Below, in pieces: positions 55,195 through 64,000 of a DNA stretch of 64,000 bases. This DNA is from Vibrio pelagius. GTDB taxonomy: Bacteria > Pseudomonadota > Gammaproteobacteria > Enterobacterales > Vibrionaceae. The notes under the pieces were generated by a model, which saw only the letters and a list, made by a program, of their open reading frames with translations, did not search any database and was not told the DNA's origin. A program made the position numbers and the translations under genes. Position 1 is the first letter of the stretch. Every line of letters begins with the position of its first letter. The stretch covers positions 1,302,001 through 1,366,000 of the forward strand of contig NZ_AP025504.1 in NCBI RefSeq assembly GCF_024347575.1. The letters run 5' to 3'.

Positions 55195-57342
55195 ATGAAC
55201 ACCCACACTCATTTCAAGTATTCCGCATTAACTGTCGCGCTCATTAGTGCTTTATCCGTTCCGGCATATGCAGAAGAGTCGAAAACAAACTCTGAGCAAG
55301 ATGTAGAAACAGTAACGATCCTCGGCAAGGCGTATCGTAATACTGCGACAAAGTCTGCTTTGGAGCCGGAAGAAACCCCACAAGGTATTACAGTCATCGA
55401 AGGAGAGCAGCTTGAGCAGCGTGGTGTAAAGTCACTCAACCAAGCACTGCGTTATGCGCCGGGTGTGGTTACAGAGCAGAAGGGTGCGTCAGTGACGATG
55501 TATGACACATTCTCGATTCGAGGTTTTACTAATAATCAAAGCTACTACGATGGTTTAGTATTGCCATTCCTGACGGGTTGGAACTTACAACCACAGATTG
55601 ATCCCATCGCAATTCAACAAGTAGAAGTGTTTAAGGGGCCAACATCGGTTTTATACGGTGCAATGCCACCTGGCGGAATGGTTAATATGATTACCAAAAC
55701 GCCACAAAGTGATGCTTCTACTAAGGTTGGTGTTTCGACAGGTTCACGAAGCCTAATGGAAGCGTCGATTGACACAACCGGACAGATTGGTGACGGTGAT
55801 CTTTCATACCGCTTGATAGCGTTGGCGCGCAAACAAGACAGCCAAGTAGATAACGCTGAAGAAGAGCGTTATGTAATTGCGCCTTCTTTGGATTGGCAAG
55901 CATCCGATAACACACTGATTAATTTCAACCTTTATTATCAGAATGATCCTGCAATGGGAACAAACTCTGCGATGCCTTTAGAAGCGATCAAATATCATGA
56001 TCCATCTGTGTCGATGGGGGATAAAAATTGGAGTACTTTCGAGCGTGAAGTACTTATGGTGGGTTACAAAATCAATCACCAATTTAATGACAATTGGTCG
56101 TTCTTGCAAAATGCTCGTTATACCGATGCTTCTCTATATCAAGAGAATACCTATCATCGTTCGACAAATTTTAACCCTGCTACGGGCGCGATGATTCGAA
56201 ATGTATACAGTACCGATGAAGAGTCACAAAGCTTCGCAATTGATAATCAAGTTTCAGGTACTGTTTTGGCTGGTGGGCTAGAGCATAACCTTCTCTTTGG
56301 TGTTGATTACATCAAGTTAGATGGGGACTCTCTCTACAAAGAGTATACCGCTAATGCAGGCTTCTACGGCTTCAATGTGTATAACCCTAACAATGATCTT
56401 TTGGATCGTGACAATCTCCAAGAGAGTTATCGTGAAACACATGATATTTCGACAGAGCAGCTAGGTTTCTATTTCCAGGATCAAGTTCGTTACGATGCGC
56501 TAGTTTTACTCGCGGGTGGTCGTTATGACATGTTTAAAGCGATGGATGATAAACAAAGTGATTTACCAACCTACGATGGTAAAGATGAAGCCGATCATAA
56601 TCAGTTTTCTTATCGTGTTGGGGCGCTATATGAGTTAAGCAATGGCTTGTCACCATTTGTAAGTTACGCAACAAGTTTTGAGCCAGCTGCTGGTACAGAT
56701 ATTAATGGTAAATCTCTGAAACCTCAGCTAGGTGAACAAGTAGAAGTCGGTGTGAAATACCTGTCTCCTGATATGGACAAGCAGTTCACTGCATCATATT
56801 TCCATATCACTAAACAAGATTCCATTGTTGCTGACCCTTCAGATCCTTCATACAGAGCTAAAATTCAGCTGGGTGAAGTTCGTTCACAAGGTCTGGAACT
56901 TGAAGGGCGTTGGTTTGTTACTGAAGAGCTAGATATTCAGGCAAGTTATACCTACTTGGATATGGAAGTGACAGAGGATGTAAATCCAGCTCTTGAAGGT
57001 ACGACTCCTATTTATGTCCCTGAACACGCAGCCACGTTATGGGGGAACTACAACGTTTATGATGGAGTTTTGTCGGGAACACGCTTTAGTGCTGGTGCCC
57101 GATACATGGGCGAGATGCAAATGGATGCTTCGAATACTCAAGGTATGGTGCCATCTTACACTGTTGTTGATATCTCGATTGGTTACGATTTAGGCATGAT
57201 GTCAGACTCTCTTTCAGGAGCGTCTGCAAACTTCTTAGTCAACAATCTATTTAATGAAGAGTATTACACCTGTTACGACAATAGTAATTGTTGGTTCGGC
57301 GAAGAGCAGTCTGTCGAGCTGAGTGTTAACTACGAATTCTAA
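55195..57342 (+). CDS. TonB-dependent ferric-hydroxamate siderophore receptor
   Basis: 715-residue outer-membrane barrel: signal peptide ending at AYA near 26, plug domain (about 50-160; TPQGITVIEGEQLEQRG, YAPGVVTEQKG, SIRGFTNN), then a 22-strand barrel ending in VNYEF. Plug features are those of FhuA/FoxA/FhuE-type hydroxamate receptors. The ATG at 55195 follows GAGGGA; the longer frame starts with TTG. Genes for FhuD and FhuB follow. The likely substrate is a ferrioxamine- or ferrichrome-type complex, but this is a class call only. Confidence 0.88.
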   Translation: MNTHTHFKYSALTVALISALSVPAYAEESKTNSEQDVETVTILGKAYRNTATKSALEPEETPQGITVIEGEQLEQRGVKSLNQALRYAPGVVTEQKGASVTMYDTFSIRGFTNNQSYYDGLVLPFLTGWNLQPQIDPIAIQQVEVFKGPTSVLYGAMPPGGMVNMITKTPQSDASTKVGVSTGSRSLMEASIDTTGQIGDGDLSYRLIALARKQDSQVDNAEEERYVIAPSLDWQASDNTLINFNLYYQNDPAMGTNSAMPLEAIKYHDPSVSMGDKNWSTFEREVLMVGYKINHQFNDNWSFLQNARYTDASLYQENTYHRSTNFNPATGAMIRNVYSTDEESQSFAIDNQVSGTVLAGGLEHNLLFGVDYIKLDGDSLYKEYTANAGFYGFNVYNPNNDLLDRDNLQESYRETHDISTEQLGFYFQDQVRYDALVLLAGGRYDMFKAMDDKQSDLPTYDGKDEADHNQFSYRVGALYELSNGLSPFVSYATSFEPAAGTDINGKSLKPQLGEQVEVGVKYLSPDMDKQFTASYFHITKQDSIVADPSDPSYRAKIQLGEVRSQGLELEGRWFVTEELDIQASYTYLDMEVTEDVNPALEGTTPIYVPEHAATLWGNYNVYDGVLSGTRFSAGARYMGEMQMDASNTQGMVPSYTVVDISIGYDLGMMSDSLSGASANFLVNNLFNEEYYTCYDNSNCWFGEEQSVELSVNYEF

Positions 57343-57366
57343 AGGGTTAAAGTAACCCAAACAATC

Positions 57367-57390
57367 AAGCAGCCTGAGAAGGCTGCTTTT
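57367..57390 (+). terminator. Intercistronic hairpin between receptor and fhuD
   Basis: Perfect stem AAGCAGCCT/AGGCTGCTT, loop GAGA, then TTTTG. Partial terminator or attenuator. Confidence 0.7.
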
Positions 57391-57429
57391 GTCGTTTAAA
57401 ACATACAACTAAAACCGATAGAGAACAAA

Positions 57430-58368
57430 ATGAAATTAATAAATAAAGGCTTACGACTTTCCAAAGTAGGAATTGGTTTATCGATTATGGTTTTCCTATG
57501 CTCAGGACAAGCATTCGCCAAGTTTGAAGTACAAGATAGTGAAGGCGCTAAAACCTTACCTTCACAACCTGAACGAATTGCCGCACTCAACTGGGATATT
57601 GCAGAGCAGGTGATTGAGCTCGGAGTGACACCTATTGCCGTGCCAGATATCGCTGGATACAACGAGTGGGTTGTTCAGCCTCCCATCCCAGAAGGGGTGC
57701 AAGATGTTGGGACACGCACAGAACCGAATTTCTCCGTTCTTAAGCAGCTAAAGCCAGATGTGATTTTGATCGCTTCACCGCAGAAAGATCTCGAATCCCG
57801 TTTGTCTGAAATTGCGCCTGTTCTCTACTATAAGACATACAGCGAAACACATAATAACGCACACGCTGCGATCGATAACTTCAAGAAAATCAGTCATGTC
57901 CTTGGTAAAGAAGAAGTGGCTGATCAAAAACTGCAAGCGATGAATGAAAGAATCGCTGAACTTAAAGGCCTGCTCGATAAAGCATATCCGGCAGACAAAC
58001 CGAAAGTAACGTCGTTTCGTTTTGCAAGCACCAACTCGGTGTTCATTTACGGTGATAACTCGATCCCTCAATACGCGCTGGAACAGCTTGGCTTTGAAAA
58101 TGCGATTCAATTGCCAGCCAGCCAATGGGGTATCACTCAGAAACGAATTACAGAGCTTAAGCACGTAAAAGATGGAATTGCACTGTACTTCGAACCTTTC
58201 CCTTACACGGCCAAACTCAATCGTTCACCAGTATGGAAGAGCATGCCGTTTGTGAAGAATAACCAAGTAGGGTCTGTTGCGCCGAGTTGGAGTTATGGCG
58301 GTGCGATGTCAATTCTTTACAACGCAGAAGCGATAGCTGAATCAATGCTGGAGCTCGCTGAGAAGTAA
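57430..58368 (+). CDS. fhuD: Ferric-hydroxamate periplasmic binding protein
   Basis: 312 residues, signal peptide ending at AFA near 30, class III binding protein fold (long helix between lobes). Sequence such as PERIAALNWDIAEQVIELGVTPIAVPDIAGYNEWV is FhuD-like. Its stop overlaps the fhuB start by one base (TAATG), so the two are translationally coupled. It delivers siderophore to FhuB. Confidence 0.88.
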   Translation: MKLINKGLRLSKVGIGLSIMVFLCSGQAFAKFEVQDSEGAKTLPSQPERIAALNWDIAEQVIELGVTPIAVPDIAGYNEWVVQPPIPEGVQDVGTRTEPNFSVLKQLKPDVILIASPQKDLESRLSEIAPVLYYKTYSETHNNAHAAIDNFKKISHVLGKEEVADQKLQAMNERIAELKGLLDKAYPADKPKVTSFRFASTNSVFIYGDNSIPQYALEQLGFENAIQLPASQWGITQKRITELKHVKDGIALYFEPFPYTAKLNRSPVWKSMPFVKNNQVGSVAPSWSYGGAMSILYNAEAIAESMLELAEK

Positions 58369-60362
58369 TGAAATATAACGGGTTAATTGTTGTGGCTGTG
58401 CTGTTGTTCGCAGCCACTATTCATTTGTGGCTAGGGCAGAGCGATTTTGGGCCCGTATCTTTATTGATGAATGAGGTAGTGGCGGCAGGAAGTTGGTCGG
58501 CTCTACAAGACTTATATGCGCAGTCATTTGAGCTGATGGGGTTTATTGATGTCAATTTACCGCGTTTGGTGATGGCGATATTGGTGGGCGGCTCTCTGGG
58601 TACCATTGGTAGCCTTTTCCAGCAATTAACTCAAAACAGAATGATGTCACCATTGACGCTGGGTACATCAGCAGGTGCTTGGCTTGGACTTGTGCTGCTG
58701 AATGTCTTTGCGCCAATGCTAGTCGGTCAATTTTCGGTCTTTTTTGCTCTATTAGGTGCTTTGGCTGCGATGGGGCTGATTGTCGCGATTGTTGGTCTGA
58801 AAAACATGAGCGGCTTGCCGATAGTATTGGCCGGTATGGCCGTCAACTTGCTACTTGGCGCATTTGCGACGGCGATTATTCTGCTCAACGACCAATATGC
58901 ACAAAATCTATTTATTTGGGGTGCGGGCGATCTCGGCCAGAATGGTTGGGAGCAAGTTGAGTGGCTGCTTCCTAAACTTCTACCTATTGTTGCTATATTC
59001 CTATTTGCACCGCGAGTATTGACGTTGTTATCGATCGGAACTGAAGGTGCCGCGGCTCGTGGTTTAAACATCGGTACCACGTTCTTTTTGTTGATGTTTA
59101 TCGGTGTTTGGCTGGTTTCTGTATCAATTACTACAGTCGGGGTGATCAGTTTTATCGGTTTGATTGCACCAAATATTGCTCGCTACCTTGGTGCTATTAA
59201 GGCGAAGCATGAGTTATACGCGAGTGGGTTATTAGGCGCCTTACTTCTGTGCACAACGGATAGTCTTGCTATCTTCATGGGGCAATGGTCATTAGATATT
59301 ATCCCGACCGGTACAGCGACAGCCGTTATTGGTGCTCCCGCGCTGATTTTAATTGCAAGAAAGCAGCTAACCGCACAAGATCAGATGTTCTTTTCGATGC
59401 CGAAAGGAGCAAAGCAAACGGGTGCTAAAGTCTATCTTGCGATAGGTACGGTAATGATAGTGCTGCTTGGATTGAGTTCTTTTTCACATCCGCTATCTAG
59501 CGAACACTACTTTCAGGTTCCAGATGCGTTTGAGTGTTCAATTCGTTGGCCACGTATGTTAACGGCTATTTTTGCTGGTGGTGGCTTGGCGGTGGCTGGG
59601 GTGATCCTCCAGCGACTGGTTTACAATCCGCTTGCGAGCCCAGATATCCTAGGGGTATCGTCGGGGGCGGTATTAGCGTTGATTTTGAGCAGCTTATTGT
59701 TTGGTCATTCAATCCATACATTAAGTCCTTGGGTCGCGTTTTCGGGTAGTTTAGGCGCTCTTGCTCTTTTACTTTTTCTCGGAAAGAAACATCAATACGC
59801 GCCTTCCATCTTGATCTTAACCGGGATCTCGTTAACCGCTGTATTAGAGGCTTTGGTTCAGTTTTCATTAACACGAGTGGGAGAGGGTAAATACACTTTG
59901 TTGGCGTGGCTTGCTGGCTCGACTTATCGTGTGAAACCTGAGTCTGCGTTAACTCTTGCTTTAGTCATCTCACTGGTCGTTATCGCGGTTTTGTCATTAA
60001 GTCGTTGGGTTACTTTAATTGGCTCGGGGCGTCAGTTCGCCTCAGCCCGAGGACTAAATATCTCAACCGCTTACTTAGTGCTGTTGAGTCTGGTCGCGGT
60101 GCTGTGCGGTGTGGTGACAACAACAATGGGGCCTGTTGCATTCGTTGGTCTTTTGGGACCGCATATTGCGGCAATTGTTGGCGCTCGAACGGTCAAAGAG
60201 CAAATTGTATTGTCTATGTTCATTGGTGCCACCTTGATGTTGTTTGCCGACTGGCTAGGACAAATTGTGGTATTTCCCGCTCAATTGGCTGCAGGGACTT
60301 TGGTTTCTGTCATCGGTGGTAGTTACTTTATCTTCCTCTTGTTAAAAGCAAGGCGTGATTAA
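58368..60362 (+). CDS. fhuB: Ferric-hydroxamate ABC permease, fused double FecCD
   Basis: 664 residues made of two FecCD halves (about 1-330 and 335-664), each with about 10 membrane segments; this fused form is typical of FhuB. Each half has its own GxSF/FVGLxGPHI-type coupling loop (SFIGLIAPNIAR and AFVGLLGPHIAAIVG). No ATPase gene follows: the next gene, 160 bases away, is a crotonase. So the FhuC partner must be elsewhere. Confidence 0.9.
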   Translation: MKYNGLIVVAVLLFAATIHLWLGQSDFGPVSLLMNEVVAAGSWSALQDLYAQSFELMGFIDVNLPRLVMAILVGGSLGTIGSLFQQLTQNRMMSPLTLGTSAGAWLGLVLLNVFAPMLVGQFSVFFALLGALAAMGLIVAIVGLKNMSGLPIVLAGMAVNLLLGAFATAIILLNDQYAQNLFIWGAGDLGQNGWEQVEWLLPKLLPIVAIFLFAPRVLTLLSIGTEGAAARGLNIGTTFFLLMFIGVWLVSVSITTVGVISFIGLIAPNIARYLGAIKAKHELYASGLLGALLLCTTDSLAIFMGQWSLDIIPTGTATAVIGAPALILIARKQLTAQDQMFFSMPKGAKQTGAKVYLAIGTVMIVLLGLSSFSHPLSSEHYFQVPDAFECSIRWPRMLTAIFAGGGLAVAGVILQRLVYNPLASPDILGVSSGAVLALILSSLLFGHSIHTLSPWVAFSGSLGALALLLFLGKKHQYAPSILILTGISLTAVLEALVQFSLTRVGEGKYTLLAWLAGSTYRVKPESALTLALVISLVVIAVLSLSRWVTLIGSGRQFASARGLNISTAYLVLLSLVAVLCGVVTTTMGPVAFVGLLGPHIAAIVGARTVKEQIVLSMFIGATLMLFADWLGQIVVFPAQLAAGTLVSVIGGSYFIFLLLKARRD

Positions 60363-60531
60363 AGACTCATGTGATTGTGATGATTTAGTACTTAGCAGAA
60401 CTTAGGTACTGCTTTTTATGTGAATCAACATGAATACGTTGTTTAGGTATCAAATTTACCGATAGATATTTGAGTATGTTAATAAAATGTTTACTCTAAA
60501 AGTAAGCCCATGACATCGGATGTCTTACATT

Positions 60532-61344
60532 ATGCCTAATCAAGATCGTGTTACTTGCACTATAGATGACAACAATATCGCGACAGTAACCCTCAATCGA
60601 CCAGATAAATTGAACGCCATTGACATGGATATGTTTATGGCAGTGAACCACCTCACTCGAGAACTAAAGAAAAATAAAACCCTTCGAGCAGTGATTGTGA
60701 CTGCTAGCGGAAGTGACTTTTGCTCTGGCCTCGATGTTAAATCACTACTCACGAGTAAAATGGGTGCATTAAAGCTGCTGTTCAAATGGTGGCCTACCCA
60801 AGCGAATGCAGCACAACGCTTTTCAACCGGATGGCGAGAGATTCCATGTCCCGTCATTTTCGCTATTCACGGTAAGTGTTGGGGAGGTGGCTTGCAGTTA
60901 GCCTGTGGTGGGGACTTCCGTATTGCGAGCTATGATTCAAACTTTTCGATAATGGAAGGTAAGTGGGGATTGATCCCAGACATGGGAGGCTCGCTTGCTT
61001 TTCGAGAAGTGATGCGCCAAGACCATACATTGGAAATGGCAATGACGGCAAAGGTGATCGATAGCCAGACAGCGAAAAGCTACGGTTTGGTTACTCACCT
61101 TTCATCAGATCCTTACATGGAAGCATACAATTTGGCGTTGGAGTGCGTTAATCGAAGCCCAGACGCAATTGCTGCAAGCAAAAAATTGTACCAGAAAACG
61201 TGGTGGACAAGTCCTGGCAAGGCACTCATGCTAGAGACTTGGTATCAGATAAAGGTTGGGATGAGCAAAAACAGAATCATTGCTGGTCAGCGAGAGAGAA
61301 ACAGAGAAGAACAAAGAGCTTTTGAGGCAAGACAATTTAAGTAG
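60532..61344 (+). CDS. Crotonase/enoyl-CoA hydratase-family protein
   Basis: 270 residues with the crotonase fold. Oxyanion-hole segments are GSDFCSGLDVKSL and GKCWGGGLQLACGGDF; the region RIASYDSNFSIMEGKWGLIPDMGG is typical. Catalytic type (hydratase, isomerase or other) is not decided by the visible residues. Starts at 60520 and 60532 are both possible. The gene stands alone, and a hairpin-T-run lies 110 bases later. Confidence 0.85.
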   Translation: MPNQDRVTCTIDDNNIATVTLNRPDKLNAIDMDMFMAVNHLTRELKKNKTLRAVIVTASGSDFCSGLDVKSLLTSKMGALKLLFKWWPTQANAAQRFSTGWREIPCPVIFAIHGKCWGGGLQLACGGDFRIASYDSNFSIMEGKWGLIPDMGGSLAFREVMRQDHTLEMAMTAKVIDSQTAKSYGLVTHLSSDPYMEAYNLALECVNRSPDAIAASKKLYQKTWWTSPGKALMLETWYQIKVGMSKNRIIAGQRERNREEQRAFEARQFK

Positions 61345-61452
61345 GTCTGGCTCGGCCTTTGTTTATCGACTAGGGGCATTGACTTTAATCTAGATTAAGC
61401 TTCTGGTTGGTTGTTATTCAAGTTACTCGCAACTTCGTACGAATTGAATAAT

Positions 61453-61495
61453 GAAGAGCAGCCATCGATTTTTTAACGGTGATTGCTCTTTTTCG
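61453..61495 (+). terminator. Imperfect terminator after the crotonase gene
   Basis: AAGAGCA...CCATCG pairs with CGGTGATTGCTCTT around a T-rich loop, then TTTTTC. Confidence 0.55.
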
Positions 61496-61547
61496 TTTGT
61501 CGATGCGACTAGAATTTCACTTTTGTTCTTGATATTGAGTTTGTACC

Positions 61548-61796
61548 TCAAAGCAAGATAGAAGCTTCAAGTACATGGTGCGCTTCGCCGATAAGATCAG
61601 GCATATCGGTCATGATCTTTTTCAACTTATCGTCAATAGACTCAGCTTCACTCAATGCCTGGAAGTTACGGATCGCTTGTGTAGGTTGCTGTGCGACGTA
61701 ACCTTTTAGCGTATCAAGCTCAATCTTGTTCGCATTTTCAACCTTAGTCAGCGCCACTGTAATGGCGTCTACGCTTAACTCTTTATTTTTTAACAT
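61548..61796 (-). CDS. Small helical unknown protein
   Basis: 82 residues, no export signal, mostly helical. I do not recognise it and see no ribosome-binding site, but the composition is protein-like and the frame is intact, so I keep it at moderate confidence. No neighbour suggests a function. Confidence 0.5.
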   Translation of the reverse strand: MLKNKELSVDAITVALTKVENANKIELDTLKGYVAQQPTQAIRNFQALSEAESIDDKLKKIMTDMPDLIGEAHHVLEASILL

Positions 61797-62052
61797 TTTT
61801 GTTATTACGACATTGCTTTTGATGCGCGAACACTAACACAAGGTTCAAACCGGTAGATTGATTGAGATTATGAAATGCGGCTACAAAGCGGAAATCTGCC
61901 AATGTTGCGAGTGTAGTCTTATGTCAATCTGAGGTTAGGATAAAGGCTGTTCTCCGCTGAGATGTGTCTATAAATCAAGAGTAAACCCGGTAAGGCATTG
62001 ATTTGTAGTTACTTATCATATTAAATCGTTGACACGGCATTAGTTACGGGGG

Positions 62053-63942
62053 TCAAAGTGGCCAAATAAGCAATAATAGAGGAACCGAGATGGCGATAAC
62101 TAAGAGCTCTAACGGTAGTCCCAACTTCCAGTAATCGCCAAACTTGAACCCACCTGGACCGAGGATTAGGGTGTTGTTTTGGTGACCGATTGGTGTCAAA
62201 AATGCACAAGATGCTCCAATCGCGACAGCCATTAAAAATGAATCAGGACTGACATTCAACGCTGTTGCGGCTCCAATCGCAATTGGACACATTACTGCGG
62301 CAGTAGCAGCGTTGTTCATTAGATCAGACAGAAACATCGTCACGATCAAGATTAGAACCAATGTAACGACAGCGTTTCCTTGAGCGATCGTGTCTAGTAA
62401 AAAACGAGCGATGATATCCGCCATACCAGAGGTCTGTATTGTAGTGGCAATTGGGATTAGTGACGCGAGAAGTACGATGACAGACCAATCGATGGCATCG
62501 TACACCTTTCTGAGCGCAATCGTTTTAAGCGCCAATGAGGCGACGACACCGATTGAGAATGCGACTGTAGCGGGCAATAAACCAATTGCTGCGACTACAA
62601 TCGAAATCAACATAATTGTACTAGATATCAGCGCATTACGTTTGTTGGGTAATCGCAGGTCTCTGTGTGCTAAAGGAACACATCCGTAATCAGAAGCAAA
62701 AGCCATTACAGACTCTTGATTGCCTTGTAAAAGAAGTAGGTCCCCAGATAAGATGGATTGAGCTCTGAGGCGATGTGTCTTTTTGTGTCCTTCACGAGAT
62801 AACGCAAGTAAATTAACCCCATATTTAGCTTGTAGCTCTAAATCGCCAACACGTCTGTTACAAAGTACAGATGATGGTTTCACAACCAACTCAAACAAAC
62901 TAACTTCATCTTGTTCACTGTCTGATTTGTCACTATCAGGTTCATTGGTCTCGTTATCATTGTCATCACTAGATGTTTTAGATGTCGTCTTTTGAACAGA
63001 ATTAGTGAGAACTTCTTCGCCATGTTCCTGTTTGTTTTCAAATTCGTGCAACAGTTTGAGCCCTAAAACTGATAGAAGCTCGTTTAACGAATCAGCTTCG
63101 GCCTCAACAATTAAAATATCATCTGACAGTACTCTTCTTCCTGGGTTAGGTGCGATAATTTTTACTTGGTTACGAACTATGCCCGTAACTTGCGCATCTA
63201 TGTCTTTGATGAGTTCTTTGATCTCTCTTATGGTCAAACGAACCACTTTACTTGTTGACCCTACATGTAACTCAGTCAAGTAGGCACCTGATTCAAATCC
63301 ATCAGATTCAGCCTTAGCTCTTGCAGGAACAAGACGCCAACCAATTGCCGCGACAAATAAAATTCCAGCGAACGCGACAGAAATCCCGATAGGTGAAAAA
63401 TCGAACATTGAAAAACTGCCGATCCCGACTTCCTCTCTAAAACCGGCAACGATCAAATTTGGTGGTGTGCCGATCAAAGTAGTCATTCCTCCGAGAATCG
63501 TACCAAAGGCGAGAGGCATTAATACTTGGCCTGGGGACATCTGTAGCTTTTGTGACAACTGAATCGCGACCGGCATTAACAAAGCCATCGCGCCGACATT
63601 GTTCATAAAACCAGACAAAAAAGCACCTAGGCCCATCAAAACAAAAATACTGACGGTTCTACCTGCATTCTCAGGCAAGATATTACGTGCAAGTATGTCT
63701 ACCGCCCCGGAGTTTTGTAAGCTTTGACTCAATATTAATATACACGCAACGGTCACAACAGCAGGGTGTCCAAAACCAAGAAAAGCTTGGTCAGGAGCAA
63801 CCAACCCGAAAATAACAGCGGCTGTTAGTCCTGCAAATGCGACCATGTCGTGACGCCAAGAGCTGAACAAGAACATAGCAACAATGGCCGTGAGAATTAG
63901 GGTTAAAATATATTGGTCATTGTTCATCCATGAACTAAACAT
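62053..63942 (-). CDS. SLC13-type anion transporter with two RCK_C domains
   Basis: 629 residues. Two membrane halves (about 10-205 and 435-629) flank two cytosolic RCK_C domains (about 222-300 and 350-430), the layout of divalent-anion:Na+ symporter relatives often found in sulfate or dicarboxylate uptake. The GTPPNLIVAG motif at 158-167 is typical. A 43-residue acidic/Ser linker (305-347) lies between the RCK domains, longer than usual in my judgement. Substrate unknown; RCK domains suggest ligand or nucleotide control. The start is MFSSWMNND. Confidence 0.85.
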   Translation of the reverse strand: MFSSWMNNDQYILTLILTAIVAMFLFSSWRHDMVAFAGLTAAVIFGLVAPDQAFLGFGHPAVVTVACILILSQSLQNSGAVDILARNILPENAGRTVSIFVLMGLGAFLSGFMNNVGAMALLMPVAIQLSQKLQMSPGQVLMPLAFGTILGGMTTLIGTPPNLIVAGFREEVGIGSFSMFDFSPIGISVAFAGILFVAAIGWRLVPARAKAESDGFESGAYLTELHVGSTSKVVRLTIREIKELIKDIDAQVTGIVRNQVKIIAPNPGRRVLSDDILIVEAEADSLNELLSVLGLKLLHEFENKQEHGEEVLTNSVQKTTSKTSSDDNDNETNEPDSDKSDSEQDEVSLFELVVKPSSVLCNRRVGDLELQAKYGVNLLALSREGHKKTHRLRAQSILSGDLLLLQGNQESVMAFASDYGCVPLAHRDLRLPNKRNALISSTIMLISIVVAAIGLLPATVAFSIGVVASLALKTIALRKVYDAIDWSVIVLLASLIPIATTIQTSGMADIIARFLLDTIAQGNAVVTLVLILIVTMFLSDLMNNAATAAVMCPIAIGAATALNVSPDSFLMAVAIGASCAFLTPIGHQNNTLILGPGGFKFGDYWKLGLPLELLVIAISVPLLLLIWPL

Positions 63943-64000
63943 CTGGATTCCTTATACGAGTTATCAGAGACGGGTAATCGTTCCACCCATATTGAGAAAT

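Noticed and set aside
57367..57390. Full operon end between receptor and fhuD
   Set aside because: The hairpin looks strong, but fhuD follows only 40 bases later without an obvious own promoter, so partial read-through is more likely.
1..64000. CRISPR arrays, tRNA or rRNA genes, prophage or toxin-antitoxin modules
   Set aside because: No regular spaced repeats, RNA-gene cores or typical protein motifs were recognised.

Overview
The window looks like part of a Vibrio chromosome, probably the Splendidus clade. The evidence is a vctPDGC-type catechol-siderophore operon, tandem PL17 alginate lyases with KdgF and KdgM-type partners, and a SorC/tal/tkt block with sseA nearby. In V. cholerae, vctPDGC and tal/tkt/sseA lie on chromosome II, so I infer this is the smaller chromosome. 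No rRNA, tRNA, CRISPR array, phage or insertion sequence was seen.

Layout: (1) 1-5.1 kb is a Cu(I)/Ag(I) resistance operon: a CusB-type adaptor (5' end outside the window) fused to two CusF-like domains, a CusA pump, and a periplasmic cupredoxin. (2) 6.1-15.1 kb is alginate catabolism, part 1: a Na+/oligomer symporter, eda, kdgK, kdgF and, divergently, two PL17 oligoalginate lyases. (3) 16.2-22.5 kb holds vctPDGC under a Fur box, a DHH phosphoesterase and a MATE exporter. (4) 22.6-28.3 kb is alginate part 2: two paralogous FadR-type GntR regulators, a KdgM-family porin and a second symporter, followed by a LysR/MFS pair. (5) 30.9-33.7 kb holds a lipid A acyltransferase and an Aer-like chemoreceptor. 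(6) 33.9-38.4 kb is tal-tkt with a divergent SorC regulator. (7) 38.5-51.5 kb is mostly housekeeping or poorly known: a GGDEF/EAL protein, sseA, an LruC-domain protein with a downstream lipoprotein, moeA-moeB, folE, yaeQ, a cold-shock protein and an aldose dehydrogenase. (8) 51.8-60.4 kb is hydroxamate-type siderophore use: MFS, FhuF-like reductase, AraC regulator, TonB receptor, FhuD and FhuB, with no ATPase gene. (9) 60.5-64 kb holds a crotonase, a small unknown protein and an SLC13/RCK transporter.

Alginate genes working together: oligomers enter through the KdgM-type porin and the two symporters. The PL17 enzymes cut them to unsaturated monomer, KdgF helps convert this to DEH, a reductase not present here makes KDG, and KdgK and Eda yield pyruvate and glyceraldehyde-3-phosphate. 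An inverted repeat TTGTA-N-TACAA, perfect or degenerate, lies 60-83 bases before five of these start codons (both symporters, kdgF, the first PL17 gene and the porin). I infer it is the operator of one or both GntR proteins.

The most interesting unexplained signals are that operator family, a gene-free kilobase before the second symporter with a stand-alone terminator and other hairpins (candidate sRNA), the double CusF fusion with a degenerate second copper site, and two repeat-like intergenic elements.
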